From JBQLZQ01 sp052168355 (lineage in GTDB: Bacteria > Pseudomonadota > Alphaproteobacteria > DSM-16000 > Inquilinaceae), in the NCBI GenBank assembly GCA_052168355.1, contig JBQLZQ010000074.1, forward strand, positions 1-25,800: 25,800 bases of DNA, read 5' to 3'. Shown here piece by piece: positions 13,701-21,820 of this stretch; position 1 is the stretch's first letter, and each line of letters begins with the position of its first letter. Both the position numbers and the translations under genes were made by a program. The notes beneath the pieces are model-generated. The model was given only the letters and a program-made list of their open reading frames with translations, was not told the DNA's origin and did not search any database.

Positions 13701-15473
13701 CTATACCAGTACCATACCTTCTTCCGAGGTGGATTGCTCGCCACGGTCGGCGGGGCCCAGCAGGATCTGGTTGTGCGCCGCCCCACCGGGGATCATCGGG
13801 AAGCAGTTCTCCCGCTGGTCGACCTGCATGTCGACCACCACCGGGCCGGGGGTGTCGATCATCCGCTGGATCACGTCGTCGACCTCCTCGATCGCCGTCG
13901 CCCGCAGCCCCGTGCACCCGAAGGCCTCGGCCAGCTTGACGAAATCAGGCAGGCTTTCGGAATAGCTTTGGGAATAGCGTTCGCCGTGCAGCAGTTCCTG
14001 CCACTGCCGGACCATGCCCATCCACTGATTGTTGGTGATGAAAACCTTCACCGGCAGCTTGTACTGGGCCAGGGTCGACAGCTCCTGGATGTTCATCAGG
14101 ATCGACGCTTCGCCCGCGACGTCGATGACCAGCGCGTCCGGGTGGGCGATCTGCACGCCCATCGCCGCGGGCAGGCCATAGCCCATGGTGCCCAGCCCGC
14201 CCGACGTCATCCACCGGTTCGGCTTTTCGAAGGGAATGAACTGGGCGGCCCACATCTGGTGCTGGCCGACCTCCGTCGTGATAAAGACGTCGTCGCGGTT
14301 CTGGGTCATCTCCGCCAGCCGCTTGATGGCCTGCTGCGGCTTGATCACCGCGCCCTTGGTGCGATCCTGATCGAACCGCAGGCAGTCGCGGCTGCGCCAT
14401 TGGTCGATCTGCGCCCACCATGTCTTCAGAGCCGCCTTATCGGTCTTGGCCCCCGTCCGCCGCCAAGCCTCGATCATGGCCTCCAGAACCCGCGCGCAGT
14501 CGCCGACGATCGGCAGGTCCACATGAACGTTCTTGTTGATCGAGCTGGGATCGATATCGATCTGGATCTTGGTCGATCCCGGCGAAAAATCGGCGATGCG
14601 CCCGGTCACGCGGTCGTCGAAGCGGGCACCGACATTGATCATCAGATCGCAGCCATGCATGGCCAGGTTGGCCTCGTAGGTGCCGTGCATGCCCAGCATT
14701 CCCAAGAACTGAGGATCGGATGCCGGAAAAGCGCCCAACCCCATCAGCGTGCTGGTGCAGGGAAAGCCCGTCAGCCGGACCAGTTCGGTCAGCAGTTCGG
14801 CCGCGCGCGGACCCGAATTGATGACGCCGCCGCCGGTATAGAAGATCGGCCGCTTGGCCTTGGCGATCAGCGCCACGGCCTGCGCGATCCGGTCGGGATC
14901 GCCTTCGGTCTGGGGGCGGTAGCTGCGGTGTTCGATGTCTTCCGGCCCGATATAGGGCGACGCCGCGAACTGGATGTCCTTTGGCAGATCGACGACCACC
15001 GGCCCGGGGCGGCCGCTGCGCGCCACATGAAACGCCTCGTGCAGCGTGCGCGCCAGGGCGTCGGGGTCCTTGACCAGATAATTGTGCTTGGTGCACGGCC
15101 GTGTAATGCCGGTCGTATCGCACTCCTGAAAGGCGTCGTTGCCGATCAGATGGGTCGGCACCTGGCCGGTCAGGCAGACCAGCGGGATGCTGTCCATCAG
15201 GGCGTCGGTCAGGCCGGTGACGGCGTTTGTCGCCCCCGGCCCCGACGTCACCAGAACCACCCCCACCTTGCCGGTCGACCGGGCATACCCCTCCGCCGCG
15301 TGCACCGCCGCCTGCTCGTGCCGGACCAGGATGTGGCGGATGGCGTTCTGCTTGTACAGCGCGTCATAGATCGGCAGCACCGCCCCGCCGGGATAGCCGA
15401 AGATCACGTCTACGCCCTGATCGCACAGTGCCTTGAGAACGACTTCGGCTCCGGTCAATTGCGCGTCGGACAT
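13701..15473 (-). CDS. ilvB: Acetolactate synthase large (catalytic) subunit
   Basis: The enzyme uses thiamine diphosphate, Mg2+ and FAD to condense two pyruvates, or pyruvate and 2-ketobutyrate, as the first common step of branched-chain amino acid synthesis. The 590-residue product has the ThDP N-terminal domain with GYPGGAVLPIYDAL (26-39) and the catalytic Glu E53 in RHEQAAVHAAEGYAR, the central FAD-binding domain, and the C-terminal ThDP domain with AGEAS (453-457) and NN (481-482). The metal-binding GDG/GDA motif carries Glu (E455) instead of the usual Asp. The ATG at 15473 is preceded by AGGA. It heads ilvB-ilvN-ilvC; the symbol ilvI is also used for this group. Confidence 0.97.
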   Translation of the reverse strand: MSDAQLTGAEVVLKALCDQGVDVIFGYPGGAVLPIYDALYKQNAIRHILVRHEQAAVHAAEGYARSTGKVGVVLVTSGPGATNAVTGLTDALMDSIPLVCLTGQVPTHLIGNDAFQECDTTGITRPCTKHNYLVKDPDALARTLHEAFHVARSGRPGPVVVDLPKDIQFAASPYIGPEDIEHRSYRPQTEGDPDRIAQAVALIAKAKRPIFYTGGGVINSGPRAAELLTELVRLTGFPCTSTLMGLGAFPASDPQFLGMLGMHGTYEANLAMHGCDLMINVGARFDDRVTGRIADFSPGSTKIQIDIDPSSINKNVHVDLPIVGDCARVLEAMIEAWRRTGAKTDKAALKTWWAQIDQWRSRDCLRFDQDRTKGAVIKPQQAIKRLAEMTQNRDDVFITTEVGQHQMWAAQFIPFEKPNRWMTSGGLGTMGYGLPAAMGVQIAHPDALVIDVAGEASILMNIQELSTLAQYKLPVKVFITNNQWMGMVRQWQELLHGERYSQSYSESLPDFVKLAEAFGCTGLRATAIEEVDDVIQRMIDTPGPVVVDMQVDQRENCFPMIPGGAAHNQILLGPADRGEQSTSEEGMVLV

Positions 15474-15493
15474 GGGATCCTAACCTTCGACTG

Positions 15494-15556
15494 GGCCCAA
15501 AAAGGGCCATAACCCGTTGATACATGGACGTTAAATTCCCGCCGTTGGGCGGCGGG
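15494..15556. repeat. Two small hairpins between miaA and ilvB
   Basis: Hairpin one is GGCCC-AAAAA-GGGCC (15494-15508). Hairpin two is CCCGCC (15538-15543) with GGCGGG (15551-15556). Both lie in the 115-base gap between the miaA stop and the ilvB start. The second could end miaA transcripts. I looked for an attenuator leader peptide rich in Ile, Leu or Val on the minus strand and found none. Confidence 0.35.
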
Positions 15557-15588
15557 GACCGGCAAGCTAGACGGGACGATCGCCGAGG

Positions 15589-16578
15589 TCAATGGGTTTT
15601 CCAAATTTTCGGCAAGATTTCACCCGATAATGTTTTTGAATATTGCGTGTCGATTGAGATCCGGTGGCGGATGGCCGGGTGCGGCGGTCCCGCGGTCGGG
15701 CTTTGACGGGTGAACCAGGTCCGCTGCCGTTTGGCGTAGCGGCGGGTGGCCTGGCGGGCCGCGGCGGCGGCCTCCTCCAGGCTGCACAGGCCGGCCAGGT
15801 GGCGCCGCAATTCCGGCACGCCGACGGCCTTGAGGATCGGCGCGTCGTCGGGTGGGCCCGATGCCAGGAAGGCGCGCAGCTCGTCGAGCGCGCCGGCATC
15901 GAGCATCGCGTCGAACCTCGTCTCACAGGCGGCATAGAGCGCGGCCCGCGGCGGCAGAAGCCCGACGGCGCTGAAGGCCATGTCCGCCGGCGGAGGCATC
16001 GGGGGATCGGCCTGCCAGTCGGCCAGGCCCCGGCCGGTCGCCTCCAGCACCTCCCAGGCCCGGATCACCCGCTGGGTATTGCCCGGATCGATCCGGGCAG
16101 CGGTTGCCGGGTCACGGGTTCGCAGGGAAGCGTGAAACGCCGTGGGACCCATTGTCGCATGGCGCCGCCGCGCGTCCCGGCGCACCGACGCGGGCACATC
16201 GGGGATCACCGCCAGCCCGTCGGTCAAAGCTTTCAGATAAAGCCCCGTGCCGCCGACCAGGATCGGCCGCCGGCCCGACGCGGCAACCGCCCGGATCTCC
16301 CGTTCCGCCATCGTCCGCCAGATCGCCGCCGAGCAGCGCTGGGAAGGATCCAGAACACCGTACAGGCGATGCGGCGCCCGGCCGAGATCGGCCGGTCCGG
16401 GCTGGGCGGTCAGGATCGGCAGGGCCCGATAGATCTGCATGCTGTCGGCATTGATGATGGTTCCGTCCAGCGCTTCGGCCAGATCCAGGGCCAGGGCCGA
16501 CTTGCCGCTGGCGGTCGGGCCGGCGACGATCACCACGTCGACGGTCGTCGCGTGCGGGGCCGCACCATCCGGGGTCAC
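15589..16578 (-). CDS. miaA: tRNA dimethylallyltransferase MiaA
   Basis: MiaA adds a dimethylallyl group to N6 of A37 in tRNAs that read codons starting with U. The product is 329 residues from the chosen start. It has the P-loop GPTASGKS (20-27), DSMQIY (45-50), the GGTGLYLKAL motif, and the C-terminal RYAKRQRTWF stretch typical of the family. The start is placed at GTG 16578, because GGAGGG stands seven bases before it and MiaA homology begins close after. An in-frame ATG at 16680 would leave only 11 bases to the divergent serB start and has no ribosome-binding site. Length is normal. The gene sits between serB (divergent) and ilvB (same strand). Confidence 0.93.
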   Translation of the reverse strand: MTPDGAAPHATTVDVVIVAGPTASGKSALALDLAEALDGTIINADSMQIYRALPILTAQPGPADLGRAPHRLYGVLDPSQRCSAAIWRTMAEREIRAVAASGRRPILVGGTGLYLKALTDGLAVIPDVPASVRRDARRRHATMGPTAFHASLRTRDPATAARIDPGNTQRVIRAWEVLEATGRGLADWQADPPMPPPADMAFSAVGLLPPRAALYAACETRFDAMLDAGALDELRAFLASGPPDDAPILKAVGVPELRRHLAGLCSLEEAAAAARQATRRYAKRQRTWFTRQSPTAGPPHPAIRHRISIDTQYSKTLSGEILPKIWKTH

Positions 16579-16691
16579 GCCGCCGCCCTCCGTCGCGCGG
16601 CATGTGTGGACAGCCGTCGCGGCGCTGCGGCATAAACCGGGCGGTGTCGTCTCGCCCCCTCTCCCCTCATCGTCGGCCATTGCCCCGTCCC

Positions 16692-17606
16692 ATGGACCAT
16701 GTTCTGACCCTGACCGCCGATCCGGCCAAGCGCGGCCTGGACGATAGCATGACGGAAGCCGCCGCCGCCGCCCTCGCCGCCACCGGCGCGACGGTGGCGC
16801 CGCGCGACCGGCTGGCGGCGGGTATCGCCTGCGATATCGCCTTCGCCGGCGTCGACCTCGCCATCGGTCTGGCGGCCGCCCGCGCCGCCCTGGCCGAAGC
16901 ACCCGTCGATATCAATGCCGGGCCGGCCCGCGATCGGCGAAAGGCGCTGCTGATCGCCGACATGGACAGCACCATCGTGGTCGGCGAAACGCTGGACGAG
17001 CTTGCGTCGCTGGCCGGTGTCGGCGACCGCGTGGCTCCCATCACAGCGCGCGCGATGAATGGCGAGATCGGGTTCGAGGCGGCGCTGCGCGAACGGGTCG
17101 CCCTGTTGGCCGGCCAGCCGGCTTCTCTGGTCGATCGGGTGCGTGCCGGGCTGACCCTGATGCCGGGCGCGCCCAGCCTGATCGCCACCATGGCGCGGGC
17201 GGGTGCGCACACCCATCTGGTGTCGGGCGGCTTCACGGTGTTCACCGACGCCGTCGCCTCGATGGTCGGGTTTGCCGCCGCGTCGGGCAATCGGCTGACC
17301 GTCGTGGACGGATATCTGACCGGCACCGTGGCCGAACCGATCCTGGGCCGCGACCAAAAGCTGGCGACCCTGCGTGAGGCCGCCGCGGCGCGCGGGCTGA
17401 CGCCGATGGACGCGGTGGCGGTCGGCGACGGCGCCAACGATCTGGCGATGATCCAGGCGGCGGGCCTGGGCGTGGCGTTCCGCGCGAAACCGTCGGTGAG
17501 AGCCGCCGCCGCCGTATCGATCGATCACGGCGACCTGACAGCCCTGCTTTATCTGCAGGGCTACCGGGACGAAGAAATCCTCTCCGGGTCCACGCTCGCG
17601 GTGTAG
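16692..17606 (+). CDS. serB: Phosphoserine phosphatase
   Basis: SerB dephosphorylates O-phosphoserine in the last step of serine synthesis. The 304-residue product has a divergent N-terminal region (about 1-80) and a HAD-family phosphatase domain: DMDST (90-94; D90 nucleophile, D92 acid/base), SGG (178-180), a conserved Lys in GRDQK, and GDGAND (245-250) for Mg2+. The ATG at 16692 has no clear ribosome-binding site; the frame is open to 16602 but the extension looks noncoding. It is convergent with degP, with only 7 bases between stop codons, and divergent from miaA. Confidence 0.95.
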   Translation: MDHVLTLTADPAKRGLDDSMTEAAAAALAATGATVAPRDRLAAGIACDIAFAGVDLAIGLAAARAALAEAPVDINAGPARDRRKALLIADMDSTIVVGETLDELASLAGVGDRVAPITARAMNGEIGFEAALRERVALLAGQPASLVDRVRAGLTLMPGAPSLIATMARAGAHTHLVSGGFTVFTDAVASMVGFAAASGNRLTVVDGYLTGTVAEPILGRDQKLATLREAAAARGLTPMDAVAVGDGANDLAMIQAAGLGVAFRAKPSVRAAAAVSIDHGDLTALLYLQGYRDEEILSGSTLAV

Positions 17607-17613
17607 GCGCCGG

Positions 17614-19092
17614 TCAGCCTTCGGCGATGCTGAGCGCCACGAAACGCAGGTCGCCCTCGCGCTCGACCAGCAGCAGCACGGACCGGCGGCCGGCTTCGCT
17701 GGCCTCCTCGATCTTGCGGGCGACGTCGGACGGCGATGACACCTTTTCCTGGCCCACCTCGACGATCACCTCGCCGGGACGGAGCCCTTTTTCCTCGGCG
17801 CTGCTGCCGGCCAGGACATCGGTGATGACCACACCTTCGACATCGGCCGCCAGATTGTATTGGTTCCGCACTTCGGTGTTGATCGGCGCAAGGGACAGGC
17901 CCAAAGGCTCAAGCGCGCTTTCATCGACTTCCGAGTCCGGGACGGCCGCCAACAGTCCGTCTTCTTCCGCTTCCTCCAGCTCGCCCAGAACCACGACAAG
18001 CTGTTCCGACTGGCCCTGGCGCCACAGCCGGACGGACACTTCCTTGTTCACCGCCGTTTCGGCGACCAGCCGCGGCAGGCGGCGCATCTCGTCCACCTCC
18101 CGTCCGTCGAACTCGACGATCACGTCGCCGGCTTCGATGCCCGCCTCCTCGGCCGGTCCGCCCGGCGTGACGCCGGCGACCAGGGCACCGCGGGTGTCGC
18201 TCAGCCCCAGGCTTTCGGCGATCTCGTCGGTCACCGTCTGGATGCGGACGCCAAGCCAGCCGCGCCGCGTCCGGCCGAATTCGACGATCTGATCGACCAC
18301 CGAGCGGGCCAGGGACGACGGAATGGCAAAACCGATGCCCACGGATCCGCCCGAGGGCGAAAAGATCGCCGTGTTAATGCCGATCACGGCGCCATCCATG
18401 TTGAACATCGGGCCACCGGAATTGCCCCGGTTGATGGAGGCATCGGTCTGGATGAAGTCGTCATAGGGCCCGGCATTGATGTTGCGGGCCCGTGCCGAGA
18501 TGATGCCGGCGGTGACCGTGCCGCCCAACCCGAACGGGTTACCGATGGCCACCACCCAGTCGCCGACCCGCATCTCTTCGCTGTCGCCCCAGCGCACGGC
18601 GGGCAACGGTGTCGACGTTTCGACCTTGAGCACGGCCAGATCGGTTTTGTCGTCCCAGCCTACCAATTCGGCGTTCAGGTTCGTGTCGTCGGACAGGATG
18701 ACCTTGATCTCGTCGGCGCCTTCGATGACGTGATAGTTGGTCACCACATAGCCGCTGGGATCGATGATGAACCCGGACCCCAGGGACGTGGATCGCCGGC
18801 GCGGCGCCCCTTCCCCCTGATTGCGGCGGTCGAAAAAGTCGCGGAAAAAATCTTCGAACGGCGAACCCGGCGGGAATTGCGGCAGTTCCGGCGCATCGAA
18901 TTCCCGGTTCGGCGCAACCTGGGAAGTGGAGATGTTCACCACCGACGGCAACAGTTCCTCCGCCAGATCGGCGAACGACTCCGGGGCCGGCGCTGCGCGG
19001 CCCGTCGAAACGGCCGCTATCATCAGGGCCAGGGCCATCGCCACCACCATCGACGCTCGCCCAAGCAGATGGACAGTGAGCGGATCGGCCAT
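17614..19092 (-). CDS. degP: Do/DegP-family periplasmic serine protease
   Basis: This HtrA-type protease/chaperone degrades misfolded periplasmic and membrane proteins. The 492-residue product has a signal peptide (about 12-34), a trypsin-like domain with H121 (NYHVIEG), D151 (DDKTDLAVLK) and S225 (NRGNSGGP), and two PDZ domains (about 278-370 and 395-485). An acidic Glu-rich linker joins the PDZ domains. Start choice is uncertain: ATG 19092 gives a normal signal peptide but lacks a ribosome-binding site. An in-frame GTG at 19155 has GAGGAG nine bases upstream, but its 21 extra codons have atypical, AT-richer third positions. It follows hflK-hflC-DUF2065 on the same strand, an arrangement common in alphaproteobacteria. 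Confidence 0.94.
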   Translation of the reverse strand: MADPLTVHLLGRASMVVAMALALMIAAVSTGRAAPAPESFADLAEELLPSVVNISTSQVAPNREFDAPELPQFPPGSPFEDFFRDFFDRRNQGEGAPRRRSTSLGSGFIIDPSGYVVTNYHVIEGADEIKVILSDDTNLNAELVGWDDKTDLAVLKVETSTPLPAVRWGDSEEMRVGDWVVAIGNPFGLGGTVTAGIISARARNINAGPYDDFIQTDASINRGNSGGPMFNMDGAVIGINTAIFSPSGGSVGIGFAIPSSLARSVVDQIVEFGRTRRGWLGVRIQTVTDEIAESLGLSDTRGALVAGVTPGGPAEEAGIEAGDVIVEFDGREVDEMRRLPRLVAETAVNKEVSVRLWRQGQSEQLVVVLGELEEAEEDGLLAAVPDSEVDESALEPLGLSLAPINTEVRNQYNLAADVEGVVITDVLAGSSAEEKGLRPGEVIVEVGQEKVSSPSDVARKIEEASEAGRRSVLLLVEREGDLRFVALSIAEG

Positions 19093-19241
19093 GCCGTGAC
19101 GGAGACGAGCCTTGGAATGACGGTTGGACCGAAGGACGATTGCCTGCTCGTGCACGTCGACTGTCTCCTCGAAAACCTTTTGGTCAAATATCGGGTCGCG
19201 GTGTCGAACCGGCCGGCGGCCCGTCGCGACATCACGGTTTA

Positions 19242-19271
19242 ATATGGGCGCACAACGGCCCCACGTACAAC
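19242..19271 (-). promoter_or_regulatory. Possible heat-shock (RpoH-type) promoter before degP
   Basis: On the minus strand, GTTGTA (19271-19266) is followed after 18 bases by CCATAT (19247-19242), about 150 bases upstream of degP. This resembles the alphaproteobacterial RpoH pattern of CTTGAA and CCATAT with a spacer near 17 bases. The -35 matches four of six positions. Internal heat-shock control of degP would make biological sense, but the match is modest. Confidence 0.25.
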
Positions 19272-19369
19272 CGGGCACGAGAAGTTGATGACGGCCGCCC
19301 ACCCGAAGGAATCCTGTTCGTAGAATATGGTTCAAATACGGCGGGAAACCGGCGCCTGTAACCCGGCGA

Positions 19370-19552
19370 CTACCGCAGCAACCACACCAGCAGGACCCCG
19401 ATCACCGCCGCCGCCAGCCCCGATGCGCGCAGATGCGCCGATGGCAGCGCGGTCATCCGGGCCACCACCTGTTTCATCTGTTCCGGGAACGCCGCGTACA
19501 GAATACCTTCGATCACCAGAACCAGCGCCAAAGCCGTCAGGAAATCGATCAC
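19370..19552 (-). CDS. DUF2065 family small membrane protein
   Basis: The 60-residue product has two hydrophobic helices (about 4-20 and 45-59) and the pattern of DUF2065 proteins (LVLVIEGILYAAFPEQMKQ). Its biochemical function is unknown. The start is GTG at 19552 with GGGAGG closely upstream, 33 bases after the hflC stop. DUF2065 genes commonly lie directly after hflKC, so a role near the FtsH-HflKC complex is a reasonable inference. A 277-base gap separates it from degP. Confidence 0.88.
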   Translation of the reverse strand: MIDFLTALALVLVIEGILYAAFPEQMKQVVARMTALPSAHLRASGLAAAVIGVLLVWLLR

Positions 19553-19585
19553 AGCGCCTCCCTGCCCCCTTTCGGCTCAGACGTC

Positions 19586-20500
19586 CTATTGCGCCGCAGG
19601 AAGGGCGGGAAGGCCCGGTAGCGCGTCCGCCGGCACGTTGGTGGGTGCCTGGGTACTGAAATAACGGAAGAAATCGCTATCCGGCGACAACACCATCGAT
19701 GTCCCCTCCCCCAACGCCACGCGATAGGCCTGAAGCGAGCGGTAGAACGAGAAGAATTCCGGATCCTGGCTGTAGGCCTGGGCCTGGATGGCGATGGCTT
19801 CCCGGTCGCCCTCACCGCGAATGACCTGTGAGTCCCGTTCGGCCTCGGCCAGAAGAACGGTCCGTTCGCGGTCGGCGCGGGAGCGGATCTGCTGCGCCTG
19901 CTCCTGACCCTGGGCGCGGAACTCGGCGGCTTCCCGCTCACGTTCCGAGATCATGCGGTCGAAGATCGACTGGCGCGTGTCCTCCGGCACGTCGGCGCGG
20001 CCGATCCGCACATCCAGGACCCGGATCCCGAAGCGCTCGGCCTCCTCGTTGACCGCCGCGCGCGTCTGTTCGATGATCCGCGCCCGGTCCCCCGACAGAA
20101 CCTCGAGAAGTGTCACGTTACCCAGTTGCCGCCGCAACGTGGCGTTGATCAACGTTGACAACCGCGCCTGGGCCCCCGACTCGCTGGTCACCGTCTGATA
20201 GAACTGCAGCGGATTGATGATGCGGTACCGGGCGAAGCTGTTGACGTCGAGCCGCCGCTGATCGGCCAGGATGACCTGCTCGACCGGCGGGTCGAGGTTG
20301 AGAATCCGGTCCTCGTAATAGACCACGTTCTGGATCAGCGGCAGCTTGAGCCGCAAGCCAGGTTCCTGCACCACGCGAACCGGTTCGCCGAACTGGAGGA
20401 CCAGCACCTGCTCCGTCTCGCGCACGGTGTAGAACGATCCCGCCGCGATGAAGCCGAGAACGATCAGGACCGCACCCAGGATAGCCAGACGCTTGTTCAT
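19586..20500 (-). CDS. hflC: FtsH protease modulator HflC (SPFH/band 7)
   Basis: HflC pairs with HflK in a large membrane-anchored periplasmic cage around the FtsH protease and modulates its action on membrane proteins. The 304-residue product has one N-terminal membrane anchor (about 5-23), the band 7 domain (about 24-190, with VLQFGEPVRV), and a long Glu/Arg/Ala-rich helix (about 190-245). The C-terminus ends in a short Pro/Ala-rich tail. The ATG at 20500 follows the hflK TGA after one base, so translation is probably coupled. Confidence 0.96.
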   Translation of the reverse strand: MNKRLAILGAVLIVLGFIAAGSFYTVRETEQVLVLQFGEPVRVVQEPGLRLKLPLIQNVVYYEDRILNLDPPVEQVILADQRRLDVNSFARYRIINPLQFYQTVTSESGAQARLSTLINATLRRQLGNVTLLEVLSGDRARIIEQTRAAVNEEAERFGIRVLDVRIGRADVPEDTRQSIFDRMISEREREAAEFRAQGQEQAQQIRSRADRERTVLLAEAERDSQVIRGEGDREAIAIQAQAYSQDPEFFSFYRSLQAYRVALGEGTSMVLSPDSDFFRYFSTQAPTNVPADALPGLPALPAAQ

Positions 20501-20501
20501 G

Positions 20502-21644
20502 TCACTGCCCCGTCTGGCCGGTGGTGGCGGCGGCGCCCCCCCGGCGGGTGAGTTCGTTGAGCGGCAGGTAGGGCACAACGCCTTGATCGCCGCCGACATC
20601 GCCGTCGATGATCACCTTCTCGACGCCCCCGAACACCTGCTCCAGGGTTTCGAGGTACAGGCGACGCGCCGTGACCAGCGGTGAGATCTGGTAGGATTCC
20701 AGAACCGCGAGGAACCGCTGGGCGTCACCGCTGGCGTTGGCGATGATCTGCTCGCGATAGGCGGACGCTTCCTGAATCAGCCGCTCGGCCTGGCCGCGGG
20801 CCTCGGGCAGGATCTGGTTGCGGTAGGCCTCGGCCTGGTTGCGGACCCGTTCCCGTTCCGCCGACGCGCGGGTGACTTCGTTGAAGGCATCGACCACCGG
20901 CGGCGGCGGATCCGACGACTGGAGCTGCACCTGGGTGATTTCGATACCCGCGCCGTACTCGTCCAGAATGTTCTGCAGAAGCTCCCGCGACCGTCCCTCA
21001 ATCTCACCCCGCGCCTCGGCCAGGGCCGGCTGCAGGTCCGTCTGGCCGATGATCTCGCGCATCGCGCTTTCGGCGGCGACCTTCACGGTCTCTTCCGGAT
21101 TGCGGATGTTGAAAAGATAGTCGCGGGCGTTGGCGATCCGCCACTGGATGGTAAAGTCGATGTCGATGATATTCTCATCGCCCGTCAGCATCAGGCTTTC
21201 TTCCGGCACGTCCCGGGTGGTCGTCAACTGACGTCCGTCGGGACCGGCGGCAAAACCGATGTCGATCCTGTTGACCCGCGTAACCGTCGGCAGCAGCACG
21301 GTCTCGATCGGGGCCGGCATGTGATAGTGCAGTCCGGGGGGGGCGCTGCGCACATACTCGCCAAACCGCAGAACCACGCCTTCCTCATCGGGCTGGACCC
21401 GGTAGATGCCCGACAGCAGCCAGATCACCAGGATGACCAGACCGATCAGGATCAGCCCCCGGCTGCCCCCAAAACCGCCGGGCACGAACCGGCGGAACCG
21501 ATCCTGCCCACGCCGCAGCATGTCCTCAAGATCGGGCGGGGTGGGTCCCCCGCCGCCGCGTCCCCACGGAGATTGGCCGCCACTGTTTCCGGGTGATCCC
21601 CACGGACCCCCGCCGCCTCCGCCGCCCTGGTTGTTCCATGGCAT
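20502..21644 (-). CDS. hflK: FtsH protease modulator HflK (SPFH/band 7)
   Basis: HflK is the partner of HflC in the FtsH-HflKC complex. The 380-residue product has a Gly/Pro-rich cytoplasmic N-terminus with long Gly runs (about 7-34), the PPDLEDMLRRGQDRF segment typical of HflK, a membrane span (63-80), the SPFH domain (from about 81, LRFGEYVRSAPPGLHYHMP), a helical region, and a Gly/Thr/Gln-rich C-terminus. The ATG at 21644 was chosen because MPWNNQGGGG is the usual HflK beginning. It is the first gene of the minus-strand operon hflK-hflC-DUF2065-degP, divergent from mrp. Confidence 0.97.
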   Translation of the reverse strand: MPWNNQGGGGGGGPWGSPGNSGGQSPWGRGGGGPTPPDLEDMLRRGQDRFRRFVPGGFGGSRGLILIGLVILVIWLLSGIYRVQPDEEGVVLRFGEYVRSAPPGLHYHMPAPIETVLLPTVTRVNRIDIGFAAGPDGRQLTTTRDVPEESLMLTGDENIIDIDFTIQWRIANARDYLFNIRNPEETVKVAAESAMREIIGQTDLQPALAEARGEIEGRSRELLQNILDEYGAGIEITQVQLQSSDPPPPVVDAFNEVTRASAERERVRNQAEAYRNQILPEARGQAERLIQEASAYREQIIANASGDAQRFLAVLESYQISPLVTARRLYLETLEQVFGGVEKVIIDGDVGGDQGVVPYLPLNELTRRGGAAATTGQTGQ

Positions 21645-21744
21645 CAGCGAAGCACCCCTATCTTGATATTCTGCTTGTACGGCACTGTCTGTAGGCCTTT
21701 CCTCATTGGGGTGTCCACCCCTCTTTCGGCACAACCGATCGCAT

Positions 21745-21750
21745 ATTATA
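21745..21750 (-). promoter_or_regulatory. Possible -10 box for hflK in the hflK-mrp divergent region
   Basis: The minus strand reads TATAAT at 21750-21745, about 100 bases before the hflK ATG. The same AT-rich palindromic patch reads TATTAT on the plus strand (21744-21749) and could serve mrp. Neither side has a convincing -35, so the direction cannot be fixed. This is the only AT-rich patch in the 176-base gap. Confidence 0.3.
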
Positions 21751-21820
21751 TCGTGGCCTTATGTGGTGTGGTGCACGAGAGTCCACCGCAAATATTGGGG
21801 ATGGACGGGAGTTGTCAACC

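Noticed and set aside
15474..15588. Attenuator leader peptide before ilvB.
   Set aside because: The short frames in the leader are not enriched in Ile, Leu or Val codons, and the hairpins do not form a convincing terminator/antiterminator pair.
16579..16902. Longer miaA starting at 16680 or 16902.
   Set aside because: The extension overlaps or crowds the serB start, has no family similarity, and the GTG at 16578 has a strong GGAGGG.
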